Source: Phorcysia thermohydrogeniphila
GTDB taxonomy: Bacteria > Aquificota > Aquificia > Desulfurobacteriales > Desulfurobacteriaceae
Length of the DNA stretch: 64,000 bases
Assembly: GCF_004339575.1 (NCBI RefSeq)
Contig: NZ_SMFV01000005.1
Coordinates: forward strand, 104,210 to 168,209
Direction of reading: 5' to 3'
The translations under genes and the position numbers were made by a program. The notes beneath the pieces are model-generated. The model did not search any database and was not told the origin of the DNA. It saw only the letters and a program-made list of their open reading frames with translations. Position 1 is the first letter of the stretch. Each line of letters starts with the position of its first letter. Shown one piece after another: positions 35,665 through 44,354 of this stretch.

Positions 35665-35691
35665 ATTATAGCAGAAGGGGCGAACCGCCCC
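35665..35691 (-). promoter_or_regulatory. -10 element and hairpin before the TatA-like gene
   Basis: On the minus strand GGGGCG-GTT-CGCCCC (35677-35691) is a six-pair hairpin just upstream of TATAAT (35670-35665). The hairpin lies three bases after the stop of the zinc-ribbon gene and may end that transcript; TATAAT would then start the TatA-like gene. No clear -35 is present. Confidence 0.4.
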
Positions 35692-35702
35692 GAAGGCTAA
35701 CC

Positions 35703-35858
35703 TCAGCCAAAGGGAGAGCAGTAGTTGGCAATGTCAATTACCTCAACGTTTTCAGAGCCACAGTAGGGGCACTTTATCTCCATTAGTTGCAGGGGCGTGT
35801 AGATGGCCTCCTCAAACTCTGCACCACACTCCTTGCAGTTAAAGGTGTAGATTTGCAT
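35703..35858 (-). CDS. small zinc-ribbon protein, 51 aa
   Basis: The translation is MQIYTFNCKECGAEFEEAIY through MEIKCPYCGSENVEV to a Cys-Ser-Pro-Phe-Gly ending. Two CXXC pairs (C8/C11, C30/C33) form a zinc ribbon like FmdB or the small regulatory ribbons. GGAGG lies five bases before the ATG. Convergence of SD, start and Cys pattern makes it a real gene although short. Function unknown. Confidence 0.75.
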   Translation of the reverse strand: MQIYTFNCKECGAEFEEAIYTPLQLMEIKCPYCGSENVEVIDIANYCSPFG

Positions 35859-35918
35859 CCATACCTCCAAAAGTTGTAGATTTCTGCTAACTTAACAATT
35901 TAGGAGTTTTAACTCAAA

Positions 35919-38228
35919 ATGAAAATAATCAAAATTTTAGAATCAAGCATCTTTGATGAAAGCGGTGGGCATGTGGAGCTCTTTGTTGATGGAGAGCTCA
36001 AGAGCGAGGAACTTGTAAACGTTGTTAGAGAAGGTCTCCCCTTTAAGTACACCTTTTTAAACCCGGTTCAGACGGTTTTCTACAGGTACTACTCTTCAGG
36101 GAACGCCCTTGTTTCCTCCTCTACCAGCTCAGGCAAAACCCTTGTTGCTCTCCTCTTCTCTATGAGGAACAGGGAGAGGGGGCGTTTTATCTACACAGCT
36201 CCCACCCGTTCGCTAATCAGGGAGAAGTTTAAGGAGTTTAGACCTTTCTTCTCTTCTGTTGGGATAAGAACGGGGGAGCTGATTGAGGAGCTTGACGAGG
36301 TGGTTCAGCCTGCAGTTGTCTGCACCTATGAGAGTTTGCTCTCTGCTGCGAGGAACAGGGCTAAGTGGTTTGAGGAGGCCGGCGCGGTAGTTATTGATGA
36401 AGTTCACGTGATTAGGGACCCTTTAAGGGGAGCAGGGATAGAGGAGATAGTGAGCTACTGCCTTGAGGAGGGAATTCCCCTTCTTGCCCTCTCTGCGACG
36501 ATTCCGGGAGCCCTTGACCTTGCCAAGTGGATGGAGGCAGAGCTCCTCATAGAGTCTGAGTGGCGTCCCGTTCCCTTGGAGAGGAAGGTTTTTAACATGT
36601 CAAAGCTCTTGAGGAAGGTAAAGCTTACGGGGAGCTCCCCAGAGGAAAAAGTCGTTGCCCTCCTTGAGCACCTAAAGCCTTCTGGCAAGACGATAGTCTT
36701 TGTCCCGAGGAAAGACCTTGGATGGCAAGCGTTAAGGGTTGAAAATGCCCTCTACGGAAAAAGGGTAGTTAACGAGACTCTACCCTTTGGAGTTGAGGAG
36801 AAAGAAGGGGAAAAGGTTGCCTTCCACAACGCAGACGTTCCTCAAGCAGAGAGGGAAGCCATAGAGGACGAGTTTAAGGAGGGAGACCTTAACCGCCTTT
36901 ACGCAACCCAGACCCTTGCCTACGGTGTTAACCTGCCTGCCGACAGCGTTGTAATTTTGGTTAGGGGGAGCTTTGACCGCTTTACCTACCGCTACAGGTT
37001 CTTCCCCGACCTCCTTACGGTTCTTCAGATGGAGGGGAGGGCAGGGCGCTTTGGACTTTCAGAGAAGGGCTACTCCTACATCGTTGTAACCGGTGCAAAG
37101 GAAGATGCCTTAGAGAAGGCCCTTGAGGAAGAGCTCAATATGCCCTTTGAGACAGCCCTCTCCTCTGGAATAGAGAATAGGAATGCCGTTTCCTGTCCCA
37201 ACAGGAGAAAGTCCTTCTTAAGCCTTATGGTTCTTGGCCCCTTAATAAGGTACGGTAAGAGCTGGAGGGAAGCCGTTACGTCAATGTTTAGCCTCAAGAA
37301 AAATCCCCTCCTCATTAAAGAGGTTGAGGAGATAGTTTCTGAGCTTGAGGCTCTGGGATTTATAGATAGCGGGAAACCTACGCCACTTACCCGTATCCTC
37401 GTATCTTCCTTTGTGTCCCCTTTCTGCTTTTTGGAGTTTACAGAAAGGCTGGAGAGGGTGAGGGGAGCTCTTGGCGATGAAAGGACCCTCCTTTACTCCT
37501 TCGTCGTCCGTCCTCTCCTTCGGAAGGAGTTTTACCCCTCCGCTGTTGCCCTCTTTGCTGGGGAAGGCTTTTACAGGGAGGCCAAGAAGATTTCCTCCTT
37601 TTTGGAGGAGGTTACGGGAATTAAGGTGAAGGACAACTCAGAAGTCCTTGCCTTTTACGCCTCTGGTGGTTTCTTCCCCTGTAAGAACGTTGCAAGGCCA
37701 CCGGGGGAGCTCTCAACCCTTCCTACGGAGAGCTCTCTCCTTGCACAACTCCTGTGTAAGCTCAACGTCTTTGACTTTGAGACTGTCCACAGGATAGCGA
37801 TGATGGTAAGAAGTGGCATCCCTTACGAGTTTTCCCTCCTTGGCTCTATAGAGGGTCTTGGCTACATGAGGGGTAACGCTCTCGCCTTGGCAGGAAAGCT
37901 CATGAAGTTCCACAGTGAAGTGCCCCTGATTAACGCAATCAGGGAAGGAGACGCCTACACCCTTGAGGCCCTAAAAGAAGCTCTCTCCTATAGGTATGAG
38001 AGCCTCAGTAGCTTGGAGAGGGAGTTTAACGCAATTGTTAAGATAGTAGAAAAGATTAAATTTCCTCTGGGTAATTTGAAGCTTCTTCGTTTTCTGGCTT
38101 CCTTATTTGTTGGGAGACGGAAGGCTTTGGAGCTCTCAAAAGAAGAGGCACTGGAGGTGCTGTTTGAGAGCGTCAGGGGACAGGAAGAGAATGAAGGTAA
38201 GGATAGATGGGAAGCTACAGGAGGTTGA
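35919..38228 (+). CDS. Ski2-like DEVH-box helicase
   Basis: A 769-residue superfamily-2 helicase. Motif I is SSTSSGKT (68-74), motif Ia TAPTRSL, motif II DEVH (160-163), motif III ALSATIPG, motif V TQTLAYGVNLPAD and motif VI QMEGRAGRFG. The C-terminal half (from about 420) is helical. This is the Ski2/Hel308-like architecture, found in archaea and a few bacteria; a role in RNA or DNA repair is possible. AGGAG precedes the ATG at a long spacing. It heads a rightward run of eight genes. Confidence 0.9.
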   Translation: MKIIKILESSIFDESGGHVELFVDGELKSEELVNVVREGLPFKYTFLNPVQTVFYRYYSSGNALVSSSTSSGKTLVALLFSMRNRERGRFIYTAPTRSLIREKFKEFRPFFSSVGIRTGELIEELDEVVQPAVVCTYESLLSAARNRAKWFEEAGAVVIDEVHVIRDPLRGAGIEEIVSYCLEEGIPLLALSATIPGALDLAKWMEAELLIESEWRPVPLERKVFNMSKLLRKVKLTGSSPEEKVVALLEHLKPSGKTIVFVPRKDLGWQALRVENALYGKRVVNETLPFGVEEKEGEKVAFHNADVPQAEREAIEDEFKEGDLNRLYATQTLAYGVNLPADSVVILVRGSFDRFTYRYRFFPDLLTVLQMEGRAGRFGLSEKGYSYIVVTGAKEDALEKALEEELNMPFETALSSGIENRNAVSCPNRRKSFLSLMVLGPLIRYGKSWREAVTSMFSLKKNPLLIKEVEEIVSELEALGFIDSGKPTPLTRILVSSFVSPFCFLEFTERLERVRGALGDERTLLYSFVVRPLLRKEFYPSAVALFAGEGFYREAKKISSFLEEVTGIKVKDNSEVLAFYASGGFFPCKNVARPPGELSTLPTESSLLAQLLCKLNVFDFETVHRIAMMVRSGIPYEFSLLGSIEGLGYMRGNALALAGKLMKFHSEVPLINAIREGDAYTLEALKEALSYRYESLSSLEREFNAIVKIVEKIKFPLGNLKLLRFLASLFVGRRKALELSKEEALEVLFESVRGQEENEGKDRWEATGG

Positions 38229-38787
38229 GCTCAGCAATACAGATATAGGTTCAACCTCTTCACTCCTAAGGCTCATAGAGTACCGTTACCTCTTTCCGGA
38301 GCGCTCAATAAAGTACGTTGAAAAGGACGGGGAAGTTCTCCACCCAACAAAGGTTGATGAGGTAAAGGACCTTTCTGAGATTAACATCGTCACAGAGCCC
38401 TCTATGAACATGGTGAGGAAGCAGATAGAGCTTGCCCTTGCAGCCCTTGACGCGATGATTGCTTCAATAGACAGAATAGTTAAGGACTGGGATACAAAGG
38501 GGGAGCTTGCAAAGCTTTACCTTCACAACCTCCTTGACTCCCTTGACTGGACGGTGAAGGTCGTTGAGACCGGCTCAAGGATACTGCCGATATATGACGG
38601 CATTGACGAGGCCATAGCGCGCCTTGAGGACACCGTCTTTAGGCTTGATGATCTTATGTACGAGGGAAGGGAAGAGGAAGCCCTTGAGGTTCTAAGAAGT
38701 GAGTTTCCAAAGGCCGTTGAGGAGTGGAGAGAGTTCTTGAGAGGGATGGTAAGATTTATAAAGAACGCTCCCGGAGAGATTCACTAA
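38191..38787 (+). CDS. hypothetical protein, 198 aa
   Basis: Not recognised. The first ~70 residues look beta-rich and end with an IVTEPS turn; the rest is helical and acidic (AALDAMIASIDRIVKDW, LEDTVFRLDDLMYEGREEE), without membrane segment or Cys. I start at ATG 38191 with AGGAAG upstream, overlapping the helicase by 38 bases. The gene ends directly before the prepilin peptidase, so it is co-translated with the helicase; a physical partner role is a guess. Confidence 0.65.
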   Translation: MKVRIDGKLQEVELSNTDIGSTSSLLRLIEYRYLFPERSIKYVEKDGEVLHPTKVDEVKDLSEINIVTEPSMNMVRKQIELALAALDAMIASIDRIVKDWDTKGELAKLYLHNLLDSLDWTVKVVETGSRILPIYDGIDEAIARLEDTVFRLDDLMYEGREEEALEVLRSEFPKAVEEWREFLRGMVRFIKNAPGEIH

Positions 38788-39549
38788 ATGGAGTACCTTG
38801 TAGCCTTTATCTTTGGACTTCTCGTCGGTAGCTTTCTCAACGTCTGCATATACCGTATTCCCAAGGGAAAATCTATCGTATCTCCTCCCTCTTCCTGTCC
38901 CTCCTGTGGGGAAAGGATAAAGTGGTACGACAACATTCCCGTTATCAGTTACCTTCTGCTAAGGGGTAGGTGTAGGCACTGTGGGGAGAGGATATCTCTA
39001 AGGTATCCTGTGGTGGAACTCCTAACGGCTTTCTTAACCGTAGTAATCCTCTGGAAGTTTGGACTCTCTATTTCTGCTTTCTACTACCTGATTCTTACGT
39101 ACGTCCTCATAGTAATCTCCTTTATAGACCTTGATACGATGCTCGTTCCCGTTAAGCTATGCTATTTTGCTATGCTTGCAGGGATTCTGTTCTCTCCCTT
39201 AGTTCTAGAGGTTAGCTTTAAGGACTCTGTCTTGGGAGCTTCCTTTGGGGCTGGTTTGATACTCTTTATCATAGAGACCTACGCCATTTTTACCGGTAAA
39301 GAGGGTATGGGATACGGAGACGCCAACATAATGGCCCTGATAGGGGCTTTTATCGGCTGGCAAAAGGTGCTTCTTGCACTCTTTATCGCCTCCTTTGTTG
39401 GAGCTCTCGTCGGCATCGGGTATATTCTCTTAAAGGGTAAAAACTTTCGTGTGGCAATACCTTTTGGACCATTCCTTTCAGTTGGAGGTTATGTAACTGT
39501 TATTTACGGCAATAAACTCCTTGAGTGGTACCTTGGAGGTCTTGGGTGA
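38788..39549 (+). CDS. pilD: type IV prepilin peptidase / N-methyltransferase
   Basis: A 253-residue inner-membrane aspartyl protease of the A24 family that cleaves and methylates type IV pilins or pseudopilins. The zinc site CPSCGERIKWYDNIPVISY and RCRHCGERIS, the active-site Asp in SFIDLDTMLVP and the second in GYGDANIMALIGAFIGW are present. The ATG follows the previous stop immediately, and the stop overlaps the next ATG (TGATG). No pilin genes are in the window. Confidence 0.95.
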   Translation: MEYLVAFIFGLLVGSFLNVCIYRIPKGKSIVSPPSSCPSCGERIKWYDNIPVISYLLLRGRCRHCGERISLRYPVVELLTAFLTVVILWKFGLSISAFYYLILTYVLIVISFIDLDTMLVPVKLCYFAMLAGILFSPLVLEVSFKDSVLGASFGAGLILFIIETYAIFTGKEGMGYGDANIMALIGAFIGWQKVLLALFIASFVGALVGIGYILLKGKNFRVAIPFGPFLSVGGYVTVIYGNKLLEWYLGGLG

Positions 39550-40196
39550 TGTTTCTTAAGAGAGTAGAACACATGTTGACGAGGATAACGGAGTTCTTTC
39601 TTGTCGCTATAACAGTTTCTCTGCTCCTCATTTCCTTCATCCTTTTCGTTGAGTTTTTACTGATGTCCCCCAACCTTTTCCACTTAGAGGAAGTAATCTT
39701 TGCCGACCACATCAAGGACGCTACTAAGAGCCTTAAAGAGATTATCTCCCCGCTCCTTATGTTCGTTATTGTCGTTGAGCTGATTATCATGCTTATCAAA
39801 CATCAGCCGAGGATTGTCTTTGACGTTCTACTCATAGCTATAGCAAGGGAAATTATCATTGCAGGTCACAACTTTAGGGATGTCCTCCTTGGGACGATTT
39901 CACTTCTCATTCTCTTCTTCATAAGGAAGTTCCTCACCCTTAAGAGCATTCCACCCGGAACTGCTGTTATTATTGACCCTTACATCACGATTGAATCCCT
40001 CAACGAGATGCTTGACGTTCACATACCCTTTGAGGAGGATAAGTACTTAGTTGACTTGATAGAAAGAATTGCTGAGGAGAGGGGGATAGTTCTCAAGAAG
40101 AGGAAGATGATTGACATTGCTAACGTCAAGATAGAGATACTTGACGTTGATGAGAGGGGTAAACCTGTCCTTGTAAGAGTAATGAAGACGGCGTGA
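39549..40196 (+). CDS. PsiE-like membrane protein with C-terminal extension
   Basis: A 215-residue protein with four transmembrane segments (about 14-39, 67-84, 90-110, 115-130) in the PsiE pattern (REIIIAGHNFRDVLLGTISL). A cytosolic tail of about 85 residues (IPPGTAVIIDPYITIESL) is an addition to the small PsiE family. The ATG overlaps the pilD stop. PsiE is known as phosphate-starvation inducible in enterobacteria; the activity is unknown. Confidence 0.7.
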   Translation: MFLKRVEHMLTRITEFFLVAITVSLLLISFILFVEFLLMSPNLFHLEEVIFADHIKDATKSLKEIISPLLMFVIVVELIIMLIKHQPRIVFDVLLIAIAREIIIAGHNFRDVLLGTISLLILFFIRKFLTLKSIPPGTAVIIDPYITIESLNEMLDVHIPFEEDKYLVDLIERIAEERGIVLKKRKMIDIANVKIEILDVDERGKPVLVRVMKTA

Positions 40197-40203
40197 GAGG
40201 AAG

Positions 40204-40815
40204 ATGGTTACTGTTGCTGTTGACCTTTCTTTACCGGAAGGGAGCGTTGCAGTAGGAGTTAATGAAGAGCTCCTTTCAGTGGTTTCATGGAGTATTCCTA
40301 AGAAACACGCAGAGAGAGTTTTTGTTGAAATAGACAGATGTTTGGAGGCTACAAACCTTTCCAAAAGGGACGTAGAGAGAGTTATTGTTACTTCAGGTCC
40401 CGGCTCCTTTACAGGTGTTAGGCTCTCTGTAACGGTTGGAAAAGCCTTTAAGTGCTGTGGAGTTCCTGTTTTCTCCACTTCCACCCTTAAAGCTATGGTG
40501 GCCGGCTTTGAATCCCTTGGATTTCTGGTAGTTCCCGTTATTCCGGGAAGGAGAAAACGGTTCTATACCCTTATAGGGGAAGAGCTCCTTGATATAGGGG
40601 AGGAGGAGCTCCTTGAGCGCCTTGGGCGTCTTGGGGAGCCTTTAGTAGTTTACAGGGGGGAGATACCGCAGAGTATCTTCAAGAGGTTTAGGTGTCTTAA
40701 AGACTTAACTCCACTTGCTGCGAGGCTTTTAAGTGTTCCAGAGAGTCAGCTTGAGCCTTTAAGGTTCAACTACGTAAGAGACCACGATGCAAAACCTTCT
40801 TGTAAGAGAGTTTAG
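40204..40815 (+). CDS. tsaB: tRNA threonylcarbamoyladenosine factor TsaB
   Basis: A 203-residue ASKHA-fold protein that scaffolds TsaD in t6A37 synthesis. The N-terminal VAVDLSLPEGSVAVGV and SGPGSFTGVRLSVTVGKAF are the family core. TsaD and TsaE are not here. GAGAGGAAG precedes the ATG. The gene overlaps rimI by 29 bases, a common tsaB-rimI pairing. Confidence 0.9.
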   Translation: MVTVAVDLSLPEGSVAVGVNEELLSVVSWSIPKKHAERVFVEIDRCLEATNLSKRDVERVIVTSGPGSFTGVRLSVTVGKAFKCCGVPVFSTSTLKAMVAGFESLGFLVVPVIPGRRKRFYTLIGEELLDIGEEELLERLGRLGEPLVVYRGEIPQSIFKRFRCLKDLTPLAARLLSVPESQLEPLRFNYVRDHDAKPSCKRV

Positions 40816-41224
40816 AGAAGAGGATTTGCCTGATATACTTAAAATAGAGAGAGAGTCTTTTAGCAATGCTTGGAGTAAAAAGAGCTTTTTAAAAGAAGCT
40901 GTTTTACCTTTTAGCCGTTTCATAGTTGCAGAGAGCTCAGGTAGGGTTGTCGGTTACCTGATAGCTTGGGTTGTGGGAAAGACCTGTGACGTTAACAGAA
41001 TTGCTGTCCTGCCTGCTTTTAGAAGGAGAGGAGTTGGGAAGGAGCTCCTTAAAAAGCTCCTTGATATCCTTAGGGAGGAGGGGGTAGAGGAGGTTTTCTT
41101 AGAGGTGAGAAAGTCAAATATTCCGGCTATCAAGCTCTATGAAAGTTTTGGTTTTAAGAGAGTAGGTGTCAGGAAAGAGTATTACAGTGGAGAGGATGCC
41201 CTTTTACTCTTAAAAACCTTTTGA
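40787..41224 (+). CDS. rimI: GNAT N-acetyltransferase RimI-like
   Basis: A 145-residue GNAT acetyltransferase. The acetyl-CoA loop NRIAVLPAFRRRGVGKELL and the C-terminal YESFGFKRVGVRKEYY are typical of RimI, which acetylates the N-terminus of ribosomal protein S18. It overlaps tsaB by 29 bases. Confidence 0.88.
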   Translation: MQNLLVREFREEDLPDILKIERESFSNAWSKKSFLKEAVLPFSRFIVAESSGRVVGYLIAWVVGKTCDVNRIAVLPAFRRRGVGKELLKKLLDILREEGVEEVFLEVRKSNIPAIKLYESFGFKRVGVRKEYYSGEDALLLLKTF

Positions 41225-41234
41225 GGAGGGAAGT

Positions 41235-41471
41235 ATGCTTAGGGACGAGAACCTGAAAGCACTTGCAAGAGAGAAGTTTCACCACTTTAAGACTCTTGAG
41301 AAGAAACATCAGGAGCTTGATGACATTATAGACAAGATGGAAAAGAGAGCTGTTCTCTCTCCCAAGGAGGAGTTAGAACTTGAAAGGTTAAAGAAGGAGA
41401 GGCTTCGCTTAAGGGATGAGATGATGTTACTTATGAAAAAGGCAAAGGAGGAAGCTGAGAATGAGAAGTGA
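41235..41471 (+). CDS. DUF465 family protein
   Basis: A 78-residue helical hairpin, rich in Lys and Glu, with [20 protein letters not shown] and a second coil ([19 protein letters not shown]), the DUF465/YdcH pattern. Function unknown. It overlaps ilvD by 11 bases and follows rimI by 10. Confidence 0.8.
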   Translation: MLRDENLKALAREKFHHFKTLEKKHQELDDIIDKMEKRAVLSPKEELELERLKKERLRLRDEMMLLMKKAKEEAENEK

Positions 41472-43113
41472 TGTCCTCAGGGAGTTTGAGAAGCTTCCTG
41501 CCAGAGCTCTCATGATGGCTACAGGCCTCCAGAGGAAGGACATTGATAAACCCCTTATAGGTATCATCTCAAGCTGGACCGACCTTGTTCCCGGCCACGC
41601 CGATATGTTCTCCCTTGAAAGGTTCATAGAGAGAGGTATAGCCGCTGCCGGAGGAACTCCCTTTGTTGTTCGCGTGCCTGCCGTCTGTGACGGTATTGCC
41701 ATGGGACACGAGGGAATGAGGTTCTCCCTTCCGTTAAGGGAGCTGATTGCAGATGCCGTTGAGGATGTAGTTACTGCCCACCGTCTTGACGGAGTCGTCC
41801 TCCTTACGGCCTGCGACAAGATAACTCCCGGAATGCTCATGGGAGTTGCCCGCCTTAACATTCCTGCGATTGTCGTGACGGCAGGTCCTATGCTTGCAGG
41901 AAGGAGAGGTAAAGAGAGGCTTGACCTTGTAACCCACACCTTTGAGGCTATCGGAAGGTACAAGGCTGGGGAGCTCTCTTTGGAAGAGCTCTTAGAGCTT
42001 GAAGCTGCAGCGTGTCCCTCTTCCGGTTCCTGTCAGGGAATGTTTACGGCCAACACAATGGCCTGCTTGACAGAGGCCCTCGGACTGTCGCTTCCCTTCT
42101 GTGGAACTTCTCCTGCACCTCTGGCTGAGAAGAAGAGGATAGCCGAGGCTTCTGGAGAGAAGATTGTTGAGCTTGTTAAGAAGGGGATAAAGGCAAGGGA
42201 TATTCTTACTCCTGCAGCTTTCAGGAACGCGATAAGGGTTGACCTTGCCCTTGGAGGTTCTACTAACACGGTTCTTCACCTTCCAGCAATTGCTCATGAG
42301 GCAGGCGTTCCCTTTGAGATAAAGCTCTTTGACGAGCTTTCACGCCAGACGCCCAAGATTTGCTCAATGAGGCCGGGGGGTAAGTACTTAATGGAGGACC
42401 TCCACTACGCCGGTGGAATTCCCGGAGTCTTAAAGAGGCTCTACGACAGCTTGGAGAGCAACCCTACCGTCCTTGGAGTTGACATAAAGCAGATAGCTGC
42501 CTCTGCGAGGATATGGGACGAGGACGTAATAAGGCCTGTAGATAACCCCTATAGCGCTGAAGGAGGCCTTGCAATCCTTTACGGTAACCTCGCACCTGAA
42601 GGAGCTGTCGTTAAGCAAGGGGCAGTTTCAGACAAGATGAAGGTCTTTACGGGAACGGCTAAGGTCTTTGACTGTGAAGAGGACGCAATGAAGGCCGTTA
42701 TGAATGGCCAGATAAAGCCCGGTGACGTTATCGTTATCCGCTACGAAGGGCCAAAGGGTGGCCCCGGGATGAGGGAAATGCTCGCCGTTACGGCAGCCGT
42801 TATGGGAATGGGGCTTGGAGAGTCTGTTGCCCTCATTACAGATGGACGCTTCTCCGGTGGAACTCACGGCCCCTGTATAGGGCACATATCTCCTGAAGCT
42901 GCAGAAGGTGGCCCTATAGGGGTTGTGAAGGACGGAGACAAGATTCACATAAACATCCCTGAGAGAAAGCTTGAGCTTCTAATTTCTGAGGAAGAACTTC
43001 AGGAAAGACTCAAGAACTTTAAGCCTAAGCAGAAGGAAATTCGCTCAAAACTCCTCAGGAAGTACGCAAAACTCGTTACATCTGCTTCAAAGGGAGCTAT
43101 TCAGGACGTTTAA
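41461..43113 (+). CDS. ilvD: dihydroxy-acid dehydratase
   Basis: Iron-sulfur dehydratase for isoleucine, valine and CoA precursors. The 550 residues hold the cluster/active-site [25 protein letters not shown] and [19 protein letters not shown]. Length is normal. The ATG overlaps the DUF465 gene by 11 bases with GGAGGAAG upstream. It is the last gene of the rightward run and ends at a terminator. Confidence 0.96.
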   Translation: MRSDVLREFEKLPARALMMATGLQRKDIDKPLIGIISSWTDLVPGHADMFSLERFIERGIAAAGGTPFVVRVPAVCDGIAMGHEGMRFSLPLRELIADAVEDVVTAHRLDGVVLLTACDKITPGMLMGVARLNIPAIVVTAGPMLAGRRGKERLDLVTHTFEAIGRYKAGELSLEELLELEAAACPSSGSCQGMFTANTMACLTEALGLSLPFCGTSPAPLAEKKRIAEASGEKIVELVKKGIKARDILTPAAFRNAIRVDLALGGSTNTVLHLPAIAHEAGVPFEIKLFDELSRQTPKICSMRPGGKYLMEDLHYAGGIPGVLKRLYDSLESNPTVLGVDIKQIAASARIWDEDVIRPVDNPYSAEGGLAILYGNLAPEGAVVKQGAVSDKMKVFTGTAKVFDCEEDAMKAVMNGQIKPGDVIVIRYEGPKGGPGMREMLAVTAAVMGMGLGESVALITDGRFSGGTHGPCIGHISPEAAEGGPIGVVKDGDKIHINIPERKLELLISEEELQERLKNFKPKQKEIRSKLLRKYAKLVTSASKGAIQDV

Positions 43114-43120
43114 GGACTTT

Positions 43121-43146
43121 AGGGCTGGTTCTTCCAGCCCTCTCTA
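43121..43146 (+). terminator. terminator after ilvD
   Basis: AGGGCTGG (43121-43128) pairs with CCAGCCCT (43134-43141), a perfect eight-pair stem with a five-base loop, followed by CTCTATTG. It separates ilvD from the convergent scpA. Confidence 0.75.
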
Positions 43147-43878
43147 TTGTCCAACTATTACCTTTACCTCTCTTTTGGGAGAGAGCCTAAAGACTTTGGA
43201 TATAAAAATTTCCTCCCCGTCTGTAAATGTAGAAATCTCCCCCAGTTTTGATAGTTCAAGGATTGCCAGAAAGTAGGTGATAATTTCTAACCTACAGGAA
43301 CTTTTCCTGACGAGCTCAGAAAAGGGTACTAAGTACTTATCCTTCATTAAATGCCTAATTTCTTCCATCTTGTCGGGAATCTTAAAGGACTCTCCAGAAA
43401 GCTTTATACCTATTTTGATTTTTGTTGGTTGGTTTTTAAGGAGGATGTTCTGGAGAGCTCTCTGTAAATCCTCAGCTGTATTGGCGATTTTTACCTTATC
43501 CTGAAACTGGAAGATGAGCTCAGACGGGTCGTGGGGGTAGAACTTAAGGGCTTCGTCCTCTAACTTTTCAAGCTCCTTAGCAGCCTTTTTTGATTTTAAG
43601 TACTCCTCTATTATCTGTACGAGTTCCTTACGGGGGTCTTCACTATTCTCTCTTGGAATCAGGTACTCCGACTTTATCCTTGCAAGGGTTGCAGCCATAA
43701 GGAGAAACTCGGAGGCAAGAGGAATGTTGAGCTCCTGCATTGTGTAAATGTAGTTTAGGAACTCCTCAGTAATTTCGGCAATGGGAATATCGTAAATGCT
43801 CACTTCCCTCTTCTTTATCAGGTAGACCAGCAGGTCAAGGGGACCCTCAAAGGCTTCTGTTTCTACCCTTATGTTCAT
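43144..43878 (-). CDS. scpA: segregation and condensation protein A
   Basis: The kleisin subunit of the bacterial SMC complex. The 244 residues start with VETEAFEGPLDLLVYLIKK and the EFLLMAATLARIKSEYLIP motif, and end with the winged helix (LAILELSKLGEISTF). ScpB and SMC are not in the window. The first SD is weak. Confidence 0.93.
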   Translation of the reverse strand: MNIRVETEAFEGPLDLLVYLIKKREVSIYDIPIAEITEEFLNYIYTMQELNIPLASEFLLMAATLARIKSEYLIPRENSEDPRKELVQIIEEYLKSKKAAKELEKLEDEALKFYPHDPSELIFQFQDKVKIANTAEDLQRALQNILLKNQPTKIKIGIKLSGESFKIPDKMEEIRHLMKDKYLVPFSELVRKSSCRLEIITYFLAILELSKLGEISTFTDGEEIFISKVFRLSPKREVKVIVGQ

Positions 43879-43887
43879 CTACTCTGA

Positions 43888-44292
43888 CTAACCCCTTATT
43901 GCTGTGATGAGGTTTGCAAACTCTGTAGTTAGGAGTTCAAGGACGTCGTCAATAGAAATTAGCCCTACAAGCTTACCCTCTTTGTCAACAACTATCAACC
44001 TCCTGACAGCCGCATCGCGAAACGCTTTTGTAAGGTCAAAAAAGCTGGCGTCATCCCTTATGGTTATCGGGTCTTTTGTCATTACTTCTCTAACTTGGGT
44101 TGTAGGATCCTTACCGGCTCCAACTACCCTTATAGCAATGTCTCGGTCAGTAATAATGCCTGCGGGCTTGTCCCCGTCAAGAACGACGAGGCTACCTACC
44201 ATTTTGTCTCTCATTCTTTGAGCGGCAAGCATTACGGTATCTTCTGGCTCTATTGTTACGACTTTCCGCTGGATAAGGTCTTTTACAGGCAT
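43888..44292 (-). CDS. CBS-pair protein
   Basis: A 134-residue protein made only of two CBS motifs (DLIQRKVVTIEPEDTVMLA and VREVMTKDPITIRDDASF), each with the GIITDRDIAIRV or GLISIDDVLEL ending. It would bind adenosine nucleotides, but has no effector domain. Its SD (GGAGGGAG) lies in the arm of a 14-bp inverted repeat that could hide it. Confidence 0.85.
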   Translation of the reverse strand: MPVKDLIQRKVVTIEPEDTVMLAAQRMRDKMVGSLVVLDGDKPAGIITDRDIAIRVVGAGKDPTTQVREVMTKDPITIRDDASFFDLTKAFRDAAVRRLIVVDKEGKLVGLISIDDVLELLTTEFANLITAIRG

Positions 44293-44295
44293 GGT

Positions 44296-44346
44296 AACTC
44301 CCTCCGTGAGGTTCTTACTTCTTAATTTAAATTCACGGAGGGAGTT
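44296..44346. repeat. 14-bp perfect inverted repeat covering the SD of the CBS gene
   Basis: AACTCCCTCCGTGA (44296-44309) and TCACGGAGGGAGTT (44333-44346) are a perfect inverted repeat with a 23-base loop. On the minus strand the 3' arm contains the SD GGAGGGAG of the CBS gene four bases before its ATG, so the stem would sequester it. On the plus strand the structure is followed by TTTTT and looks like an intrinsic terminator, although no plus-strand gene lies upstream. Confidence 0.7.
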
Positions 44347-44354
44347 TTTAAACC

